In this document: piece after piece, positions 7,120-14,062 of the stretch
Numbering within the stretch: position 1 is the first letter of the stretch
Layout: each line of letters starts with the position of its first letter
Assembly (NCBI GenBank): GCA_964362915.1
Contig: CAYIGH010000020.1
Location: 1 to 16,146 of the forward strand
Reading direction: 5' to 3'
Length of the DNA: 16,146 bases
Source of the DNA: JAUSIK01 sp964362915
Lineage (GTDB): Archaea; Nanobdellota; Nanobdellia; Pacearchaeales; GW2011-AR1
Made by a program: the position numbers and the translations under genes
The notes under the pieces: generated by a model
The model's input: the letters and a program-made list of their open reading frames with translations, nothing else
What the model was told of the DNA's origin: nothing
Database searches by the model: none

Positions 7120-7611
7120 ATGAGAAATAAAGAATCTTTAGAATCTTTTAGGAATCGTGAGGAATACAAGGAAATATCACTAGCACTGAAAGAAGCCTTT
7201 AATAGCAGAAATGCGCGAATATTTTATTTTTCTTGTTTAGACAAAGATATTGACCCATCTGTTTTTGGAAGAGCTGGAGAAGAATTATATGAACGTGGAC
7301 AGCTCGATTCAAGTTTTGAATCAGGGACTTCTGGATTAGAGAGAAAATCTGTTAAATTTGCTGGTAAGAAAAACAAGAGCGAAAGAAACGATCCTTACTT
7401 TTTATTTTTAGAAGAAGTTAGAAGTGATGGAATAAATGTAGTTAGTTCTTCTGCTGATTATGGGGCTAAGGCAAGTTTATTAATTAAGTATTTTCCTAAA
7501 CGTTTTGGAAAAGGCAGAAAACAGGATTTAGAGGCAAAAGGATATAAACCTACTGGAATAGGAAGAATTTTTAATAGAATTCTTGAATATTCTAGAAAGA
7601 AATATGATTAG
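7120..7611 (+). CDS. Hypothetical protein (163 aa)
   Basis: I do not recognise this protein. It is soluble, strongly charged and lysine/arginine-rich, with a helical N-terminal part (1-60), a low-complexity basic linker (about 70-90), a short segment INVVSSSADYGAKASLLIKY (about 109-128) that could be a strand-turn-helix, and a basic tail. No signal peptide, membrane segment, zinc site or clear catalytic motif. It is divergently transcribed from the DNA polymerase and followed, on the same strand, by another unknown gene and FEN1, so a link with DNA replication or repair is possible but rests only on position. The ATG is fixed by a TATA box at -29. Confidence 0.7.
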   Translation: MRNKESLESFRNREEYKEISLALKEAFNSRNARIFYFSCLDKDIDPSVFGRAGEELYERGQLDSSFESGTSGLERKSVKFAGKKNKSERNDPYFLFLEEVRSDGINVVSSSADYGAKASLLIKYFPKRFGKGRKQDLEAKGYKPTGIGRIFNRILEYSRKKYD

Positions 7612-7649
7612 TTTTTGCTAGTTTTTTAAATGAAAAAATATGAGGAAAA

Positions 7650-7657
7650 TTTAAATA
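7650..7657 (+). promoter_or_regulatory. TATA box of the 7679 gene
   Basis: TTTAAATA at exactly -29 to -22 from the ATG at 7679; implies its own leaderless transcript rather than read-through from the 7120 gene. Confidence 0.55.
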
Positions 7658-7678
7658 GTTAAGTTATTATTTGTATTT

Positions 7679-8056
7679 ATGATAGAAGAGGTATTAGGTT
7701 TTGGGATTCTTTTACCTTTCGTTGTAATGGGATATGCGGATAGATATGATAAAAGAGAGGATCATTTAGGAGAAGATGCTGTAGAATCTAATAATAGACA
7801 TGAAAGAAAAGGCAATTATTTTGTTATTAATAGATTTAAAGAAGGGGAAGATTTCAATTCCATGAACTTTAGGAATTTGGTTCGAAACTATGGAATTGAT
7901 GATAGTTATGGAAATGAGGTAAGAAAAAGAGCTATTTTGCGTGATAGTGGATATAGAAGAATAATGGGTAAAGGGGGAAGAATTATAGATATAAATGAGG
8001 CTCCTGATGAACAGATAGGCGCTATTTTCCGGAAGCTATATTCTAATCATAATTAG
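7679..8056 (+). CDS. Hypothetical protein with a short hydrophobic N-terminus (125 aa)
   Basis: Family not recognised. Residues 3-18 (EEVLGFGILLPFVVMG) are hydrophobic and could be a short membrane anchor or a buried helix; the rest is hydrophilic and charged, with NYGIDDSYGNEVRKRAILRD (about 69-88) and a GKGGR turn near 98. No cysteine pairs or catalytic signature. It lies between another unknown gene and FEN1, 30 bases before the latter. The start is supported by a TATA box at -29. Codon use matches the neighbours. Confidence 0.65.
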   Translation: MIEEVLGFGILLPFVVMGYADRYDKREDHLGEDAVESNNRHERKGNYFVINRFKEGEDFNSMNFRNLVRNYGIDDSYGNEVRKRAILRDSGYRRIMGKGGRIIDINEAPDEQIGAIFRKLYSNHN

Positions 8057-8057
8057 T

Positions 8058-8065
8058 TTTATTAA
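8058..8065 (+). promoter_or_regulatory. Probable TATA box of FEN1
   Basis: TTTATTAA at -29 to -22 from the ATG at 8087; weaker than the other boxes but at the same spacing. Confidence 0.4.
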
Positions 8066-8086
8066 CTTATATTTCTAGTTTTATTA

Positions 8087-9094
8087 ATGGGTTTACAAAT
8101 AGGCGATATTGTTCCGAGAAAAGAAGTGAAATTTGAGGAGCTAAAGGGAAAGATAATTTCTGTAGATGCTTTTAATGCTATTTATCAGTTTTTGTCTTCA
8201 ATCAGGCAGCCAGATGGCACACCATTGATGGATTCTAAAAAAAGAGTTACTTCGCATCTTTCAGGATTGTTTTATAGAAATATTGCCTTGCTTTCCGAAG
8301 GTATAAAGGTGATTTATGTTTTTGATGGGAAATATAATGTTTTGAAGGGGAAGACGCACGAAATAAGAGATAGCTCTAAGGAGTTGGCGCGGGAAAAATA
8401 TGACCTTGCTGTTGAGGAAGAAGACATTGAGGCAATGGGAAAATATGCTAGAGGTTTTGCCAAATTAACTGAAGAAATGATTGTTGAAAGCAAAGAATTA
8501 TTGGAAGCTATGGGGATTGCTATTGTGCAAGCTCCAGGAGAGGGGGAAATGCAATGTGCACAACTTGTAAAAGAAGGAGAAGCTTACGCTGTCGGGAGCC
8601 AGGATTATGATAGTTTAGTTGTTGGTGGAAAAAGATTGATACAGAATTTAACTCTTGCCAGAAAAAGGAAAACAAGAGGGGGAGTGATTTATATTGCGCC
8701 AGAATTGATTGAATATGATAAAGTTCTTAATAGTCTTGGAATTGATGCTGATCAGTTAATTTGTTTGGCTATTTTAGTTGGAACTGATTTTAATCCTGGA
8801 GGAATTAAGGGAATTGGTCCGAAAAAAGCATTGGCTTTGGTTAAGGAGAAAAAATATCCTCTTGTTATTTTTAGAACTTTGGAAGGAAAGTTAGATTTTG
8901 ATTGGAAGGCAGTATTTGAAATTTTTAAGAAACCAGACGTTTCTGGAGCTAAGGTAAAATTTCCTAAGCTTGATAGAGACAATGTTAAGAAGATTTTAGT
9001 GAAAGAGCATGATTTTAGTCTGGAAAGGGTTGAAAAGCATTTGGATAAATTAGGCGAGATTAAAAAAGAAAGCGCGCAGAGGAAGTTGTTTTAG
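8087..9094 (+). CDS. fen: Flap endonuclease 1
   Basis: Archaeal FEN1, the structure-specific nuclease that removes 5' flaps from Okazaki fragments and in long-patch repair. The 335-residue length is typical. Both nuclease regions are present: N-region with D27 (VDAFNAIY) and D80 (VFDGK), and I-region with E152/E154 (GEGEMQ), D173/D175 (SQDYDS) and D234 (VGTDFNPGG), which together form the two-metal site. A helix-hairpin-helix, GGIKGIGPKKAL (238-249), binds the downstream duplex. The C-terminus QRKLF (331-335) ends the protein without the longer aromatic PCNA-binding peptide usual in archaea and matches the polymerase tail QTKLF. The N-terminus begins with the conserved MGLQIGD, with Gly2 exposed after Met removal, as family members require. 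Confidence 0.97.
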   Translation: MGLQIGDIVPRKEVKFEELKGKIISVDAFNAIYQFLSSIRQPDGTPLMDSKKRVTSHLSGLFYRNIALLSEGIKVIYVFDGKYNVLKGKTHEIRDSSKELAREKYDLAVEEEDIEAMGKYARGFAKLTEEMIVESKELLEAMGIAIVQAPGEGEMQCAQLVKEGEAYAVGSQDYDSLVVGGKRLIQNLTLARKRKTRGGVIYIAPELIEYDKVLNSLGIDADQLICLAILVGTDFNPGGIKGIGPKKALALVKEKKYPLVIFRTLEGKLDFDWKAVFEIFKKPDVSGAKVKFPKLDRDNVKKILVKEHDFSLERVEKHLDKLGEIKKESAQRKLF

Positions 9095-9117
9095 TTATTG
9101 CTGAATTGTAACTTAAA

Positions 9118-9125
9118 TATTTATA
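9118..9125 (+). promoter_or_regulatory. TATA box of the nucleotidyltransferase pair
   Basis: TATTTATA at exactly -29 to -22 from the ATG at 9147; supports a separate leaderless transcript after FEN1. Confidence 0.5.
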
Positions 9126-9146
9126 TAAGGCAAGTTTAGATAACTG

Positions 9147-9725
9147 ATGAATAGAGAAATTGATGATAGAAATGTATTAGATAAATTCACTGAAGAGTTT
9201 TGCAAGATTGTTGATAAGCATGTAAAGTATATAGTTGTTTCTGGTTTTGTTGCTATCTCTCATGGAAGGAACAGGGGTACAATTGATATTGATATGATTA
9301 TAGAAAAAATTTCTTTTGATAAGTTTAGAGAGTTACATGCAGATTTAATTAAAAATGGATTTGAATGTTTGCAGTCTTCTAAAGCTGAAGACATATATGA
9401 TTATCTGAATCGTGGAGACAGTGTGCGTTATGTGAGAGAAGGAGGATATCTTCCTCCTGAGATGGATATAAAATTTGTCAAGGACGAGTTAGACTTATTA
9501 CAGCTCGCCCATAGGAGAAAACTTCCGCTTACTGGCTTGGATATTTGGTTTTCTGATATAGAAACCAATATTGCTTTTAAAGAAGAACTATTGAAAGATG
9601 ATAAAGATTTAGAAGATGCAAAACACCTAAGAATAATATATAAAGATGAAATTAGTGGAGAATATATAAACGAAATTAAAAAAATGATAAAAAAGTTAAG
9701 ATTAAAGGAAAAAAATGAGGGATAA
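9147..9725 (+). CDS. Nucleotidyltransferase-fold protein, possible toxin-antitoxin component
   Basis: A 192-residue protein with the core of the polymerase beta-like nucleotidyltransferase superfamily: a strand then VVSGFVAISHG (30-40), equivalent to the GG/GS signature, followed by TIDIDMII (45-52) with the D-x-D metal ligands D47 and D49, and a later strand MDIKFV (about 105-110) that may hold the third acidic residue. It would transfer a nucleotide to an unknown acceptor. The C-terminal 40 residues are helical and basic. Its last 11 bases overlap the start of a 68-codon gene, so the two are translationally coupled. Similar short enzymes occur as toxins in toxin-antitoxin systems (MNT and AbiEii-like families), which is an inference here. 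The signature has Ser in place of the first or second Gly. Confidence 0.75.
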   Translation: MNREIDDRNVLDKFTEEFCKIVDKHVKYIVVSGFVAISHGRNRGTIDIDMIIEKISFDKFRELHADLIKNGFECLQSSKAEDIYDYLNRGDSVRYVREGGYLPPEMDIKFVKDELDLLQLAHRRKLPLTGLDIWFSDIETNIAFKEELLKDDKDLEDAKHLRIIYKDEISGEYINEIKKMIKKLRLKEKNEG

Positions 9726-9921
9726 GAGCCATATGGAAGAAGTAGAGAGATGGGCTCAGTTTGTTAAGACTCATCCAAGAACCGAATGGAAAAAAAAGTT
9801 AAATATTTTTATAGATGCGCAATACGACAAGGCTCGGAGGTTTTATAAAAACTTGGAAAAGACAGAAAAGGGAAGAGAGATTTTGGAGAGATTGAAGAAA
9901 TCTAGAATTGAGAGAAAATAA
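9715..9921 (+). CDS. Small basic helical protein partnering the nucleotidyltransferase
   Basis: A 68-residue, lysine/arginine-rich protein predicted almost entirely helical, with a WAQFVKTHPRTEWKKK segment (13-28) and a FIDAQYDKARRFYKNL helix (32-47). I do not assign it to a named family. It overlaps the end of the nucleotidyltransferase gene by 11 bases and has no promoter of its own, so the two products are made together and probably bind each other. It may be an antitoxin, adaptor or substrate of the enzyme. A second in-frame ATG at 9733 (MEEVERW) could be the true start, giving 62 residues. Confidence 0.72.
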   Translation: MRDKSHMEEVERWAQFVKTHPRTEWKKKLNIFIDAQYDKARRFYKNLEKTEKGREILERLKKSRIERK

Positions 9922-9933
9922 TATAAAGCAAGA

Positions 9934-11007
9934 TTATTTCTTTTTTATATTTAATGGGAGAGGGAAAGGGAATTGTCCTAGGCCTGTTGTTTTTATAACT
10001 GTGCCTCCTGATTCTCCTACTTCTTGATTGTTATCTAAGTCCATTAAGTATAATAAGACCGGAGTGATTGATTGGCCCTCTGCATCTTTAATTTCTGCAA
10101 TTTTTTTTGCAGTTTCCAGATAAGTGGCGGTGTTTCTTTCAGTAGCTTCTGCTTTTAGTCTTGTAGATTCTTTTTCTCCTTCTGCTCTTATAATTTTGGC
10201 TTTTTTGTCACCTTCTGCTCTTATTACTTCAGCTTCTGCTGTTCTTTCTGCATCTATTTTTCTTTTTAATATTTCTTCTGATCTTGGACTAAGTTTTGGT
10301 TCTGTTGCTGAAAATCTTGTTACTCTTACTCCTGCCAACTCTTCTTCTAAGATTTTATTGGCTCTCTCTTCAGCTTTTGTAAGGTATTCTTCTTTTTTTG
10401 TTAAGTCTTCTCCTTTTATTTTTCCTATTTCTTCTAAGAGTGCTCTTTTTATTACTATATCCAGTCTTGAAGGGTCTGCTCTGTATCGCCAAAAGAATTC
10501 TTTAGCGCCATTTTTATCAGCTGGCTCATATAAAAACTGAACTTTTATTGTTCCGTCTATATTATCTATTGTTCTAAAATCAAAATCAGGACATTCATGC
10601 GCAAGTCTTTCTGCGCTTATTGATTGTACTTTTCCATTTCTGATTACCTTTTTTTCTAAAGGAGGGATATACCATCTAGTACCGGGACCTACAAGAACTC
10701 TGCCTTGAGATTCATTGAACCATTGCAGTGGTTGATATTCTTTTTCTACTATTTCTGTGAATGGCCATTTTCCTGTAAGATACGCATATATACCATAGCC
10801 TAAAGCGACTGTGCCTGCAGCAGCGTATAAAATATTATCAAATTTTTCTCCAAATTGGACAGAGCGAAATGCTTGAATATAATTGTAGGCGTCTAAGGCC
10901 CCTAAAGTTGCTCCGACAACTGAAGGTTTTGTTGCTCCTTTCCATAGGTCTTTTAGGCCTTCTATCATTCCTGCTCCAAAATCTTTTAGATTTTTTTCTA
11001 ATTCCAT
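9934..11007 (-). CDS. Band 7/SPFH (stomatin-flotillin-like) membrane protein
   Basis: A 357-residue protein with a hydrophobic segment at about 56-78, a band 7/SPFH-like region at about 85-230 (QGRVLVGPGTRWYIPP is the typical entry strand-turn), and a charged Ala/Glu/Lys coiled coil at about 240-310. The coiled coil has the flotillin-like repeats VIRAEGDKKAK and IIRAEGEKEST in tandem. Such proteins form large rings on membranes that scaffold or confine other membrane proteins and proteases. The glycine/proline-rich tail (about 330-357) is unusual. It is divergent from the membrane-protein genes starting at 11111, only 103 bases away, and may act on their products. The ATG at 11007 is supported by a TATA box at -29. 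Exact subfamily not certain. Confidence 0.85.
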   Translation of the reverse strand: MELEKNLKDFGAGMIEGLKDLWKGATKPSVVGATLGALDAYNYIQAFRSVQFGEKFDNILYAAAGTVALGYGIYAYLTGKWPFTEIVEKEYQPLQWFNESQGRVLVGPGTRWYIPPLEKKVIRNGKVQSISAERLAHECPDFDFRTIDNIDGTIKVQFLYEPADKNGAKEFFWRYRADPSRLDIVIKRALLEEIGKIKGEDLTKKEEYLTKAEERANKILEEELAGVRVTRFSATEPKLSPRSEEILKRKIDAERTAEAEVIRAEGDKKAKIIRAEGEKESTRLKAEATERNTATYLETAKKIAEIKDAEGQSITPVLLYLMDLDNNQEVGESGGTVIKTTGLGQFPFPLPLNIKKK

Positions 11008-11028
11008 GCTTTAATCATAATTCAGGTA

Positions 11029-11036
11029 TTTATAAA
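11029..11036 (-). promoter_or_regulatory. TATA box of the band 7 gene
   Basis: TTTATAAA on the minus strand at exactly -29 to -22 from the ATG at 11007. Confidence 0.55.
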
Positions 11037-11081
11037 CCTTTTCTTTTTGTCCCCACTTAGTAGGAATTACACATAGAAAAG

Positions 11082-11089
11082 TTTATAAA
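11082..11089 (+). promoter_or_regulatory. TATA box fixing the start at 11111
   Basis: TTTATAAA at exactly -29 to -22 from the ATG at 11111. An upstream in-frame TTG at 11099 would lie only 10 bases past the box, so 11111 is preferred. It faces the band 7 promoter across 45 bases. Confidence 0.55.
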
Positions 11090-11110
11090 CTATTTTTATT
11101 GTTTGTTTTT

Positions 11111-11743
11111 ATGAGCTGGAAAGACAAATTAAAGAAACCAGGGTATATTAGTGCATTTGCACTAGCAGGGGCCGGTGTTGCAATTCCTTTATTTTTTTTG
11201 TTTAAAGGATGCGGCAGTGATGGCAAGAGAGAAGAAATTACAAGTGTCAAAGATCCAGCAGTTGTTTTTGAAGGAAGAGTTAATGAAAGAAATGTTGTTT
11301 ATAAGGAGAACTCAGAAATAGGAATTTATGATACTAAAGAGAAGAAGTCTGTTAATAAAAAGGCAAATATAATGAATGTTAGCAATGGCAATAGAACTTA
11401 TAGTTTAATTGATTATGCTAAGTTTGGGGGTATTGATTGGGAATCAAACAATGCGCCAGATTATTCTGCTGACAGCCTGGAGAAGGTTATAATTAGCGAA
11501 AAAGGAAGAAGAGGAGAGGCGGATATTACAGTAAGTTTTGATGTTGAGGACGTTGATGACAGCACTATTAGCGGGCAGACTGCTGGAAGAATGCTTGAAA
11601 AGGGGACTAAATACTTTAATAATTTAAGAACTGAAATTAGAAAGAAGAAGAGAATTGATTATTCTGAAAAAACGAAAACATATGAAGATTTTTTTGACAG
11701 CGGGATTCCTGTTTATAGGCCTTTGCCCCCTCCTGCTAATTAG
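11111..11743 (+). CDS. Membrane-anchored protein of unknown function
   Basis: A 210-residue protein not assigned to a family. After a short basic N-terminus (MSWKDKLKKP) comes one hydrophobic segment (about 12-31) ending in FKGCGSDG; Cys34 could be lipidated, but the context is not a clean lipobox, so a simple N-terminal anchor is as likely. The remaining 175 residues are hydrophilic and should lie outside the membrane, probably outside the cell given the positive N-terminus. They include a strand-rich acidic stretch ADITVSFDVEDVDDST (about 137-152), a basic helical region, and a proline-rich end (PVYRPLPPPAN). It heads a run of membrane-protein genes and is divergent from the band 7 gene. 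Confidence 0.72.
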   Translation: MSWKDKLKKPGYISAFALAGAGVAIPLFFLFKGCGSDGKREEITSVKDPAVVFEGRVNERNVVYKENSEIGIYDTKEKKSVNKKANIMNVSNGNRTYSLIDYAKFGGIDWESNNAPDYSADSLEKVIISEKGRRGEADITVSFDVEDVDDSTISGQTAGRMLEKGTKYFNNLRTEIRKKKRIDYSEKTKTYEDFFDSGIPVYRPLPPPAN

Positions 11744-11777
11744 GGTTATTTAAAAATTATATTGATTTAGAGGAAAG

Positions 11778-11785
11778 TTTATAAA
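11778..11785 (+). promoter_or_regulatory. TATA box fixing the start at 11807
   Basis: TTTATAAA at exactly -29 to -22 from the ATG at 11807; an in-frame TTG at 11792 would be too close to it to be the start. Confidence 0.55.
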
Positions 11786-11806
11786 TAAAGATTGAGTGTA
11801 AAGAGT

Positions 11807-12484
11807 ATGATGAATAGAAGAGGAAGGAGCCAGATAGGTGAAGAGGTTGGCGGAACCATAAGATTCATTATTATTCTCGGAATTATTTTAGGTATTATAG
11901 GAATATGGAACGCACTTTCAGGAAATTCTCTTTTAGAGTTAACTGAGAGAATAGGATTTTCTACTCTTAGACAAGCCCTTGATCCCGGAAACATGGTGGG
12001 CTTTGAAGAAATTTTTAAAAGCGACTCTTTTAAGCCATTAAATTATATTATAGGAAAAGTTCCTCAATATTTGATTTCCAGTACTAGTGAAGGCAGCGCC
12101 GCTATTATTATGATAGGCATTTGGCTTTTATTTTTCCTAACATTTTCTGATATAGCTACTTTATTTAGTACTTTTAACCGATACATTAGTTGGGTAATAG
12201 GATTTGTTTTAGCAGTTATTGCTACTAATTTAAAAGCTATTGCTTGGCTGGCTTTAGTTGCTTTGGCATTTACAGCAGGATTTGGAGTTTTGTCAGTTAC
12301 AGTAGGTTTAATCGGTATGTTTGTTGTATTTATTTTATTTAATTTTGGAGTAAAGGCAGTTCGTGATTGGATAGTCGCAAGGAAAGAGGCAGAGTTGGAA
12401 ATGAGGGCAAAGATAGGCGCAGCTAGAGGAAAAGCTGGGTTGAGAGTCATGAAGGAAATTGGTGACGAGGCTGTTGAGACGTAA
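11807..12484 (+). CDS. Polytopic membrane protein, paralogue A of a three-gene set
   Basis: A 225-residue protein with about five membrane segments: 18-36, 98-116, 128-143, 144-162 and 164-182, followed by a basic, helical cytoplasmic tail (184-225). Between the first and second segments is a 60-residue loop. I know no family for it. Its core, IWLLFFLTFSDI...FSTF...GFVLAVI (about 105-138), aligns without gaps with the next gene, about 18 of 41 positions being identical, so the two arose by duplication. They are therefore likely subunits of one complex. The start at 11807 is fixed by a TATA box at -29; a second ATG immediately follows. Confidence 0.78.
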   Translation: MMNRRGRSQIGEEVGGTIRFIIILGIILGIIGIWNALSGNSLLELTERIGFSTLRQALDPGNMVGFEEIFKSDSFKPLNYIIGKVPQYLISSTSEGSAAIIMIGIWLLFFLTFSDIATLFSTFNRYISWVIGFVLAVIATNLKAIAWLALVALAFTAGFGVLSVTVGLIGMFVVFILFNFGVKAVRDWIVARKEAELEMRAKIGAARGKAGLRVMKEIGDEAVET

Positions 12485-12494
12485 TTTAGTTATA

Positions 12495-12502
12495 TTTTTA
12501 AA
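12495..12502 (+). promoter_or_regulatory. Probable TATA box of the 12524 gene
   Basis: TTTTTAAA at -29 to -22 from the ATG at 12524; favours that start over the TTG at 12521. Confidence 0.4.
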
Positions 12503-12523
12503 GTGTGATAGGTTTTTTAATTG

Positions 12524-13243
12524 ATGAGAAAAGAGGTATTCATATTTGCTTTTTGTTTCGTATTTGTTATTTTTAGCTTAAATCTAGTTTATGCACAGGA
12601 TTCTGGAATTGACAAAAGCGGATTTGAAGGAGAGGCGGATAAAATACTAAATGCTACAAGACAATTAAGAAATTTTAGTGAAGGAGAGAGGTTAGATTAT
12701 TTGGGAGAGCAGTGGAAAGAATTTTTGTTGAATCATACTGCTCTTTCTAAGATTGATAGTTCTTTGAAGAAAGCAAGCCCTGTTCTTTTTGTTTTATTTG
12801 GGGAGGATTATGATTTTTCTTATAGATTTTTATTGGTTGTTTTATTTTGGATTGCTTTCTTTTTAACTTTTGAAGAGATATTTTTGTATTTTTCTACTTA
12901 TGATAAGAAATATAGTTATATTTTTGGCTTGATTTTAGCTGTTATTTGTGCGCATCTAAGATTGATAAAAGGATTTACAGAATTGTTTTATAAAGTCATG
13001 TTTGGATTATTTGGGGGGATTTTCTTACCATCATATTTCAGCAGTGGAATAGGAAGCTGGCTATGGGAAATTATTATCTTGACTGTTATTTTTAGCTATT
13101 TGATTTTTTCAGGACAATTAGTTAGATTAGCTAAAAAGGCGTGGGATAAATGGAAAGAGAAAAGGAGATTGAAAAAATTAGAGAGCCAAGGGGAGTATAA
13201 TAAAGAAGTAATTGAAAAAATAGGCAAGGGATTTGGAGAGTGA
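12524..13243 (+). CDS. Secreted-domain polytopic membrane protein, paralogue B
   Basis: A 239-residue protein. Residues 1-24 form a signal peptide with a probable cut after VYA, which distinguishes it from paralogue A. A soluble helical domain (about 25-90) would lie outside the cell and includes NAT and NHT sequons. Membrane segments follow at about 102-119, 129-146, 153-172 and 180-197, then a very basic tail (203-239). The segment FWIAFFLTFEEI...FSTY...GLILAVI (108-141) matches paralogue A. One base separates its stop from the next ATG, and its last codons carry that gene's ribosome binding site. Probably a subunit of the same complex as its neighbours; function unknown. Confidence 0.78.
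   Translation: MRKEVFIFAFCFVFVIFSLNLVYAQDSGIDKSGFEGEADKILNATRQLRNFSEGERLDYLGEQWKEFLLNHTALSKIDSSLKKASPVLFVLFGEDYDFSYRFLLVVLFWIAFFLTFEEIFLYFSTYDKKYSYIFGLILAVICAHLRLIKGFTELFYKVMFGLFGGIFLPSYFSSGIGSWLWEIIILTVIFSYLIFSGQLVRLAKKAWDKWKEKRRLKKLESQGEYNKEVIEKIGKGFGE
13235..13238 (+). promoter_or_regulatory. Ribosome binding site inside the end of paralogue B
   Basis: GGAG ends six bases before the ATG at 13245. This operon-internal gene has a Shine-Dalgarno-like site where first genes of transcripts in this window have none, and it argues against the TTG at 13233 as start. Confidence 0.4.
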
Positions 13244-13244
13244 T

Positions 13245-13529
13245 ATGGTTAATATAGCTGATTTTTTTAGATTTGAGAATCCAGAAACGCTAGCAGTTGC
13301 TATAGGGGTTTTGATATTTATTATTAGTTATTTTGTTTTAATTAGATTCTTCAAAGCTAAAGGCCTAACTTTGCTTATTTCTTTCGTTATTGCTTTAATT
13401 GTTACATGGAATTTGTATAAAGAGAGATTTTATGAATGGGAGACAGGATTGGCAGTTATATTAGTTATTATTGTTGTAGTTATTTTATTTAGGATAGTGA
13501 GAGGCTTTGTTAGGAGTCGTAGATATTAG
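13245..13529 (+). CDS. Small polytopic membrane protein, possible paralogue C
   Basis: A 94-residue protein with three hydrophobic segments (about 16-35, 41-57, 67-83) and a basic end (RGFVRSRRY). The second segment LLISFVIALIVTWNL resembles GFVLAVIATNL of paralogue A, so it may be a shortened member of the same set, though this similarity is weaker than that between A and B. It is in an operon with paralogue B (one base between stop and start). Its stop codon shares three bases with the stop of the convergent 90-residue membrane gene. No family recognised. Confidence 0.7.
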   Translation: MVNIADFFRFENPETLAVAIGVLIFIISYFVLIRFFKAKGLTLLISFVIALIVTWNLYKERFYEWETGLAVILVIIVVVILFRIVRGFVRSRRY

Positions 13530-13798
13530 TGCCTTCTATAGCCGACAATCTTGTTTTTGTGGTATATAGGAATTTCTTCTCCTGATTTTATTTTACTTCT
13601 TCTTTTTGAAAATTTCATTACTATATAGATACCTATTATTGCTAAAATAATTCCCCCATAGAACAAATAATTTTCATATAAAGATGAATAAGTTATATTT
13701 AATATTTTGGTAAATATAAAATCCTGAACTTCTTTTATTACTGATGAAGCTATTGCAACTATTCCTATTATTGCAATAATATATCCTGTTAATTTCAT
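13526..13798 (-). CDS. Small two-helix membrane protein (90 aa)
   Basis: Residues 4-21 (TGYIIAIIGIVAIASSVI) and about 46-62 (YGGIILAIIGIYIVMKF) are membrane segments; the two share the pattern IIxAIIGI, suggesting an internal duplication. A basic linker (KFSKRRSKIKSGEE) and a short tail ending GYRRH follow, probably in the cytoplasm. Family not recognised. GAGGT precedes the ATG by three bases and a TTATAAAA lies at about -27. It converges on paralogue C with overlapping stop codons, so the genes are close-packed but not cotranscribed. Confidence 0.68.
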   Translation of the reverse strand: MKLTGYIIAIIGIVAIASSVIKEVQDFIFTKILNITYSSLYENYLFYGGIILAIIGIYIVMKFSKRRSKIKSGEEIPIYHKNKIVGYRRH

Positions 13799-13951
13799 CT
13801 TACCTCTTGTTTATATTTTTTATAAGATTGATAGCTATTTAAATGTTTTTTTTCAGTTAGATTGTTTTTCAAATGTTTAAATGCATTTGCTATATCAAGA
13901 TAAAAATCACTCTAAATAGTTCTATAATTGACTCTTTTAGATCTAAATCCT

Positions 13952-14062
13952 TTACCATCCTAAATTCTTGGCTAGCCATAGGAAGAATAAAATAGCAAGA
14001 GCTAGCAATAACCAACGAAGAATTTGCAAAAATAAAAGCTGTCTCTTGTTCTTCTTAGTCAT
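13952..14062 (-). CDS. 36-residue single-membrane-helix protein
   Basis: Reads MTKKNKRQLL then a hydrophobic stretch (about 8-32, containing LLLALAILFFLWLA) and ends KNLGW. The basic N-terminus and single helix are typical of a small membrane protein with a cytoplasmic N-terminus. Its ATG overlaps the stop of the preceding tiny gene as ATGA, which is strong evidence for coupled translation. It does not match the archaeal Sec61-beta pattern. Function unknown. Confidence 0.5.
   Translation of the reverse strand: MTKKNKRQLLFLQILRWLLLALAILFFLWLAKNLGW

Noticed and set aside
12064..12450. Leftward 128-codon frame opposite membrane paralogue A
   Set aside because: Shadow of a membrane protein with supported start, topology and paralogy on the plus strand.
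13799..13951. Gap between the 90-residue membrane gene and the 36-residue gene
   Set aside because: Apart from the promoter of the 90-residue gene I see only AT-rich sequence, with no frame or strong hairpin.
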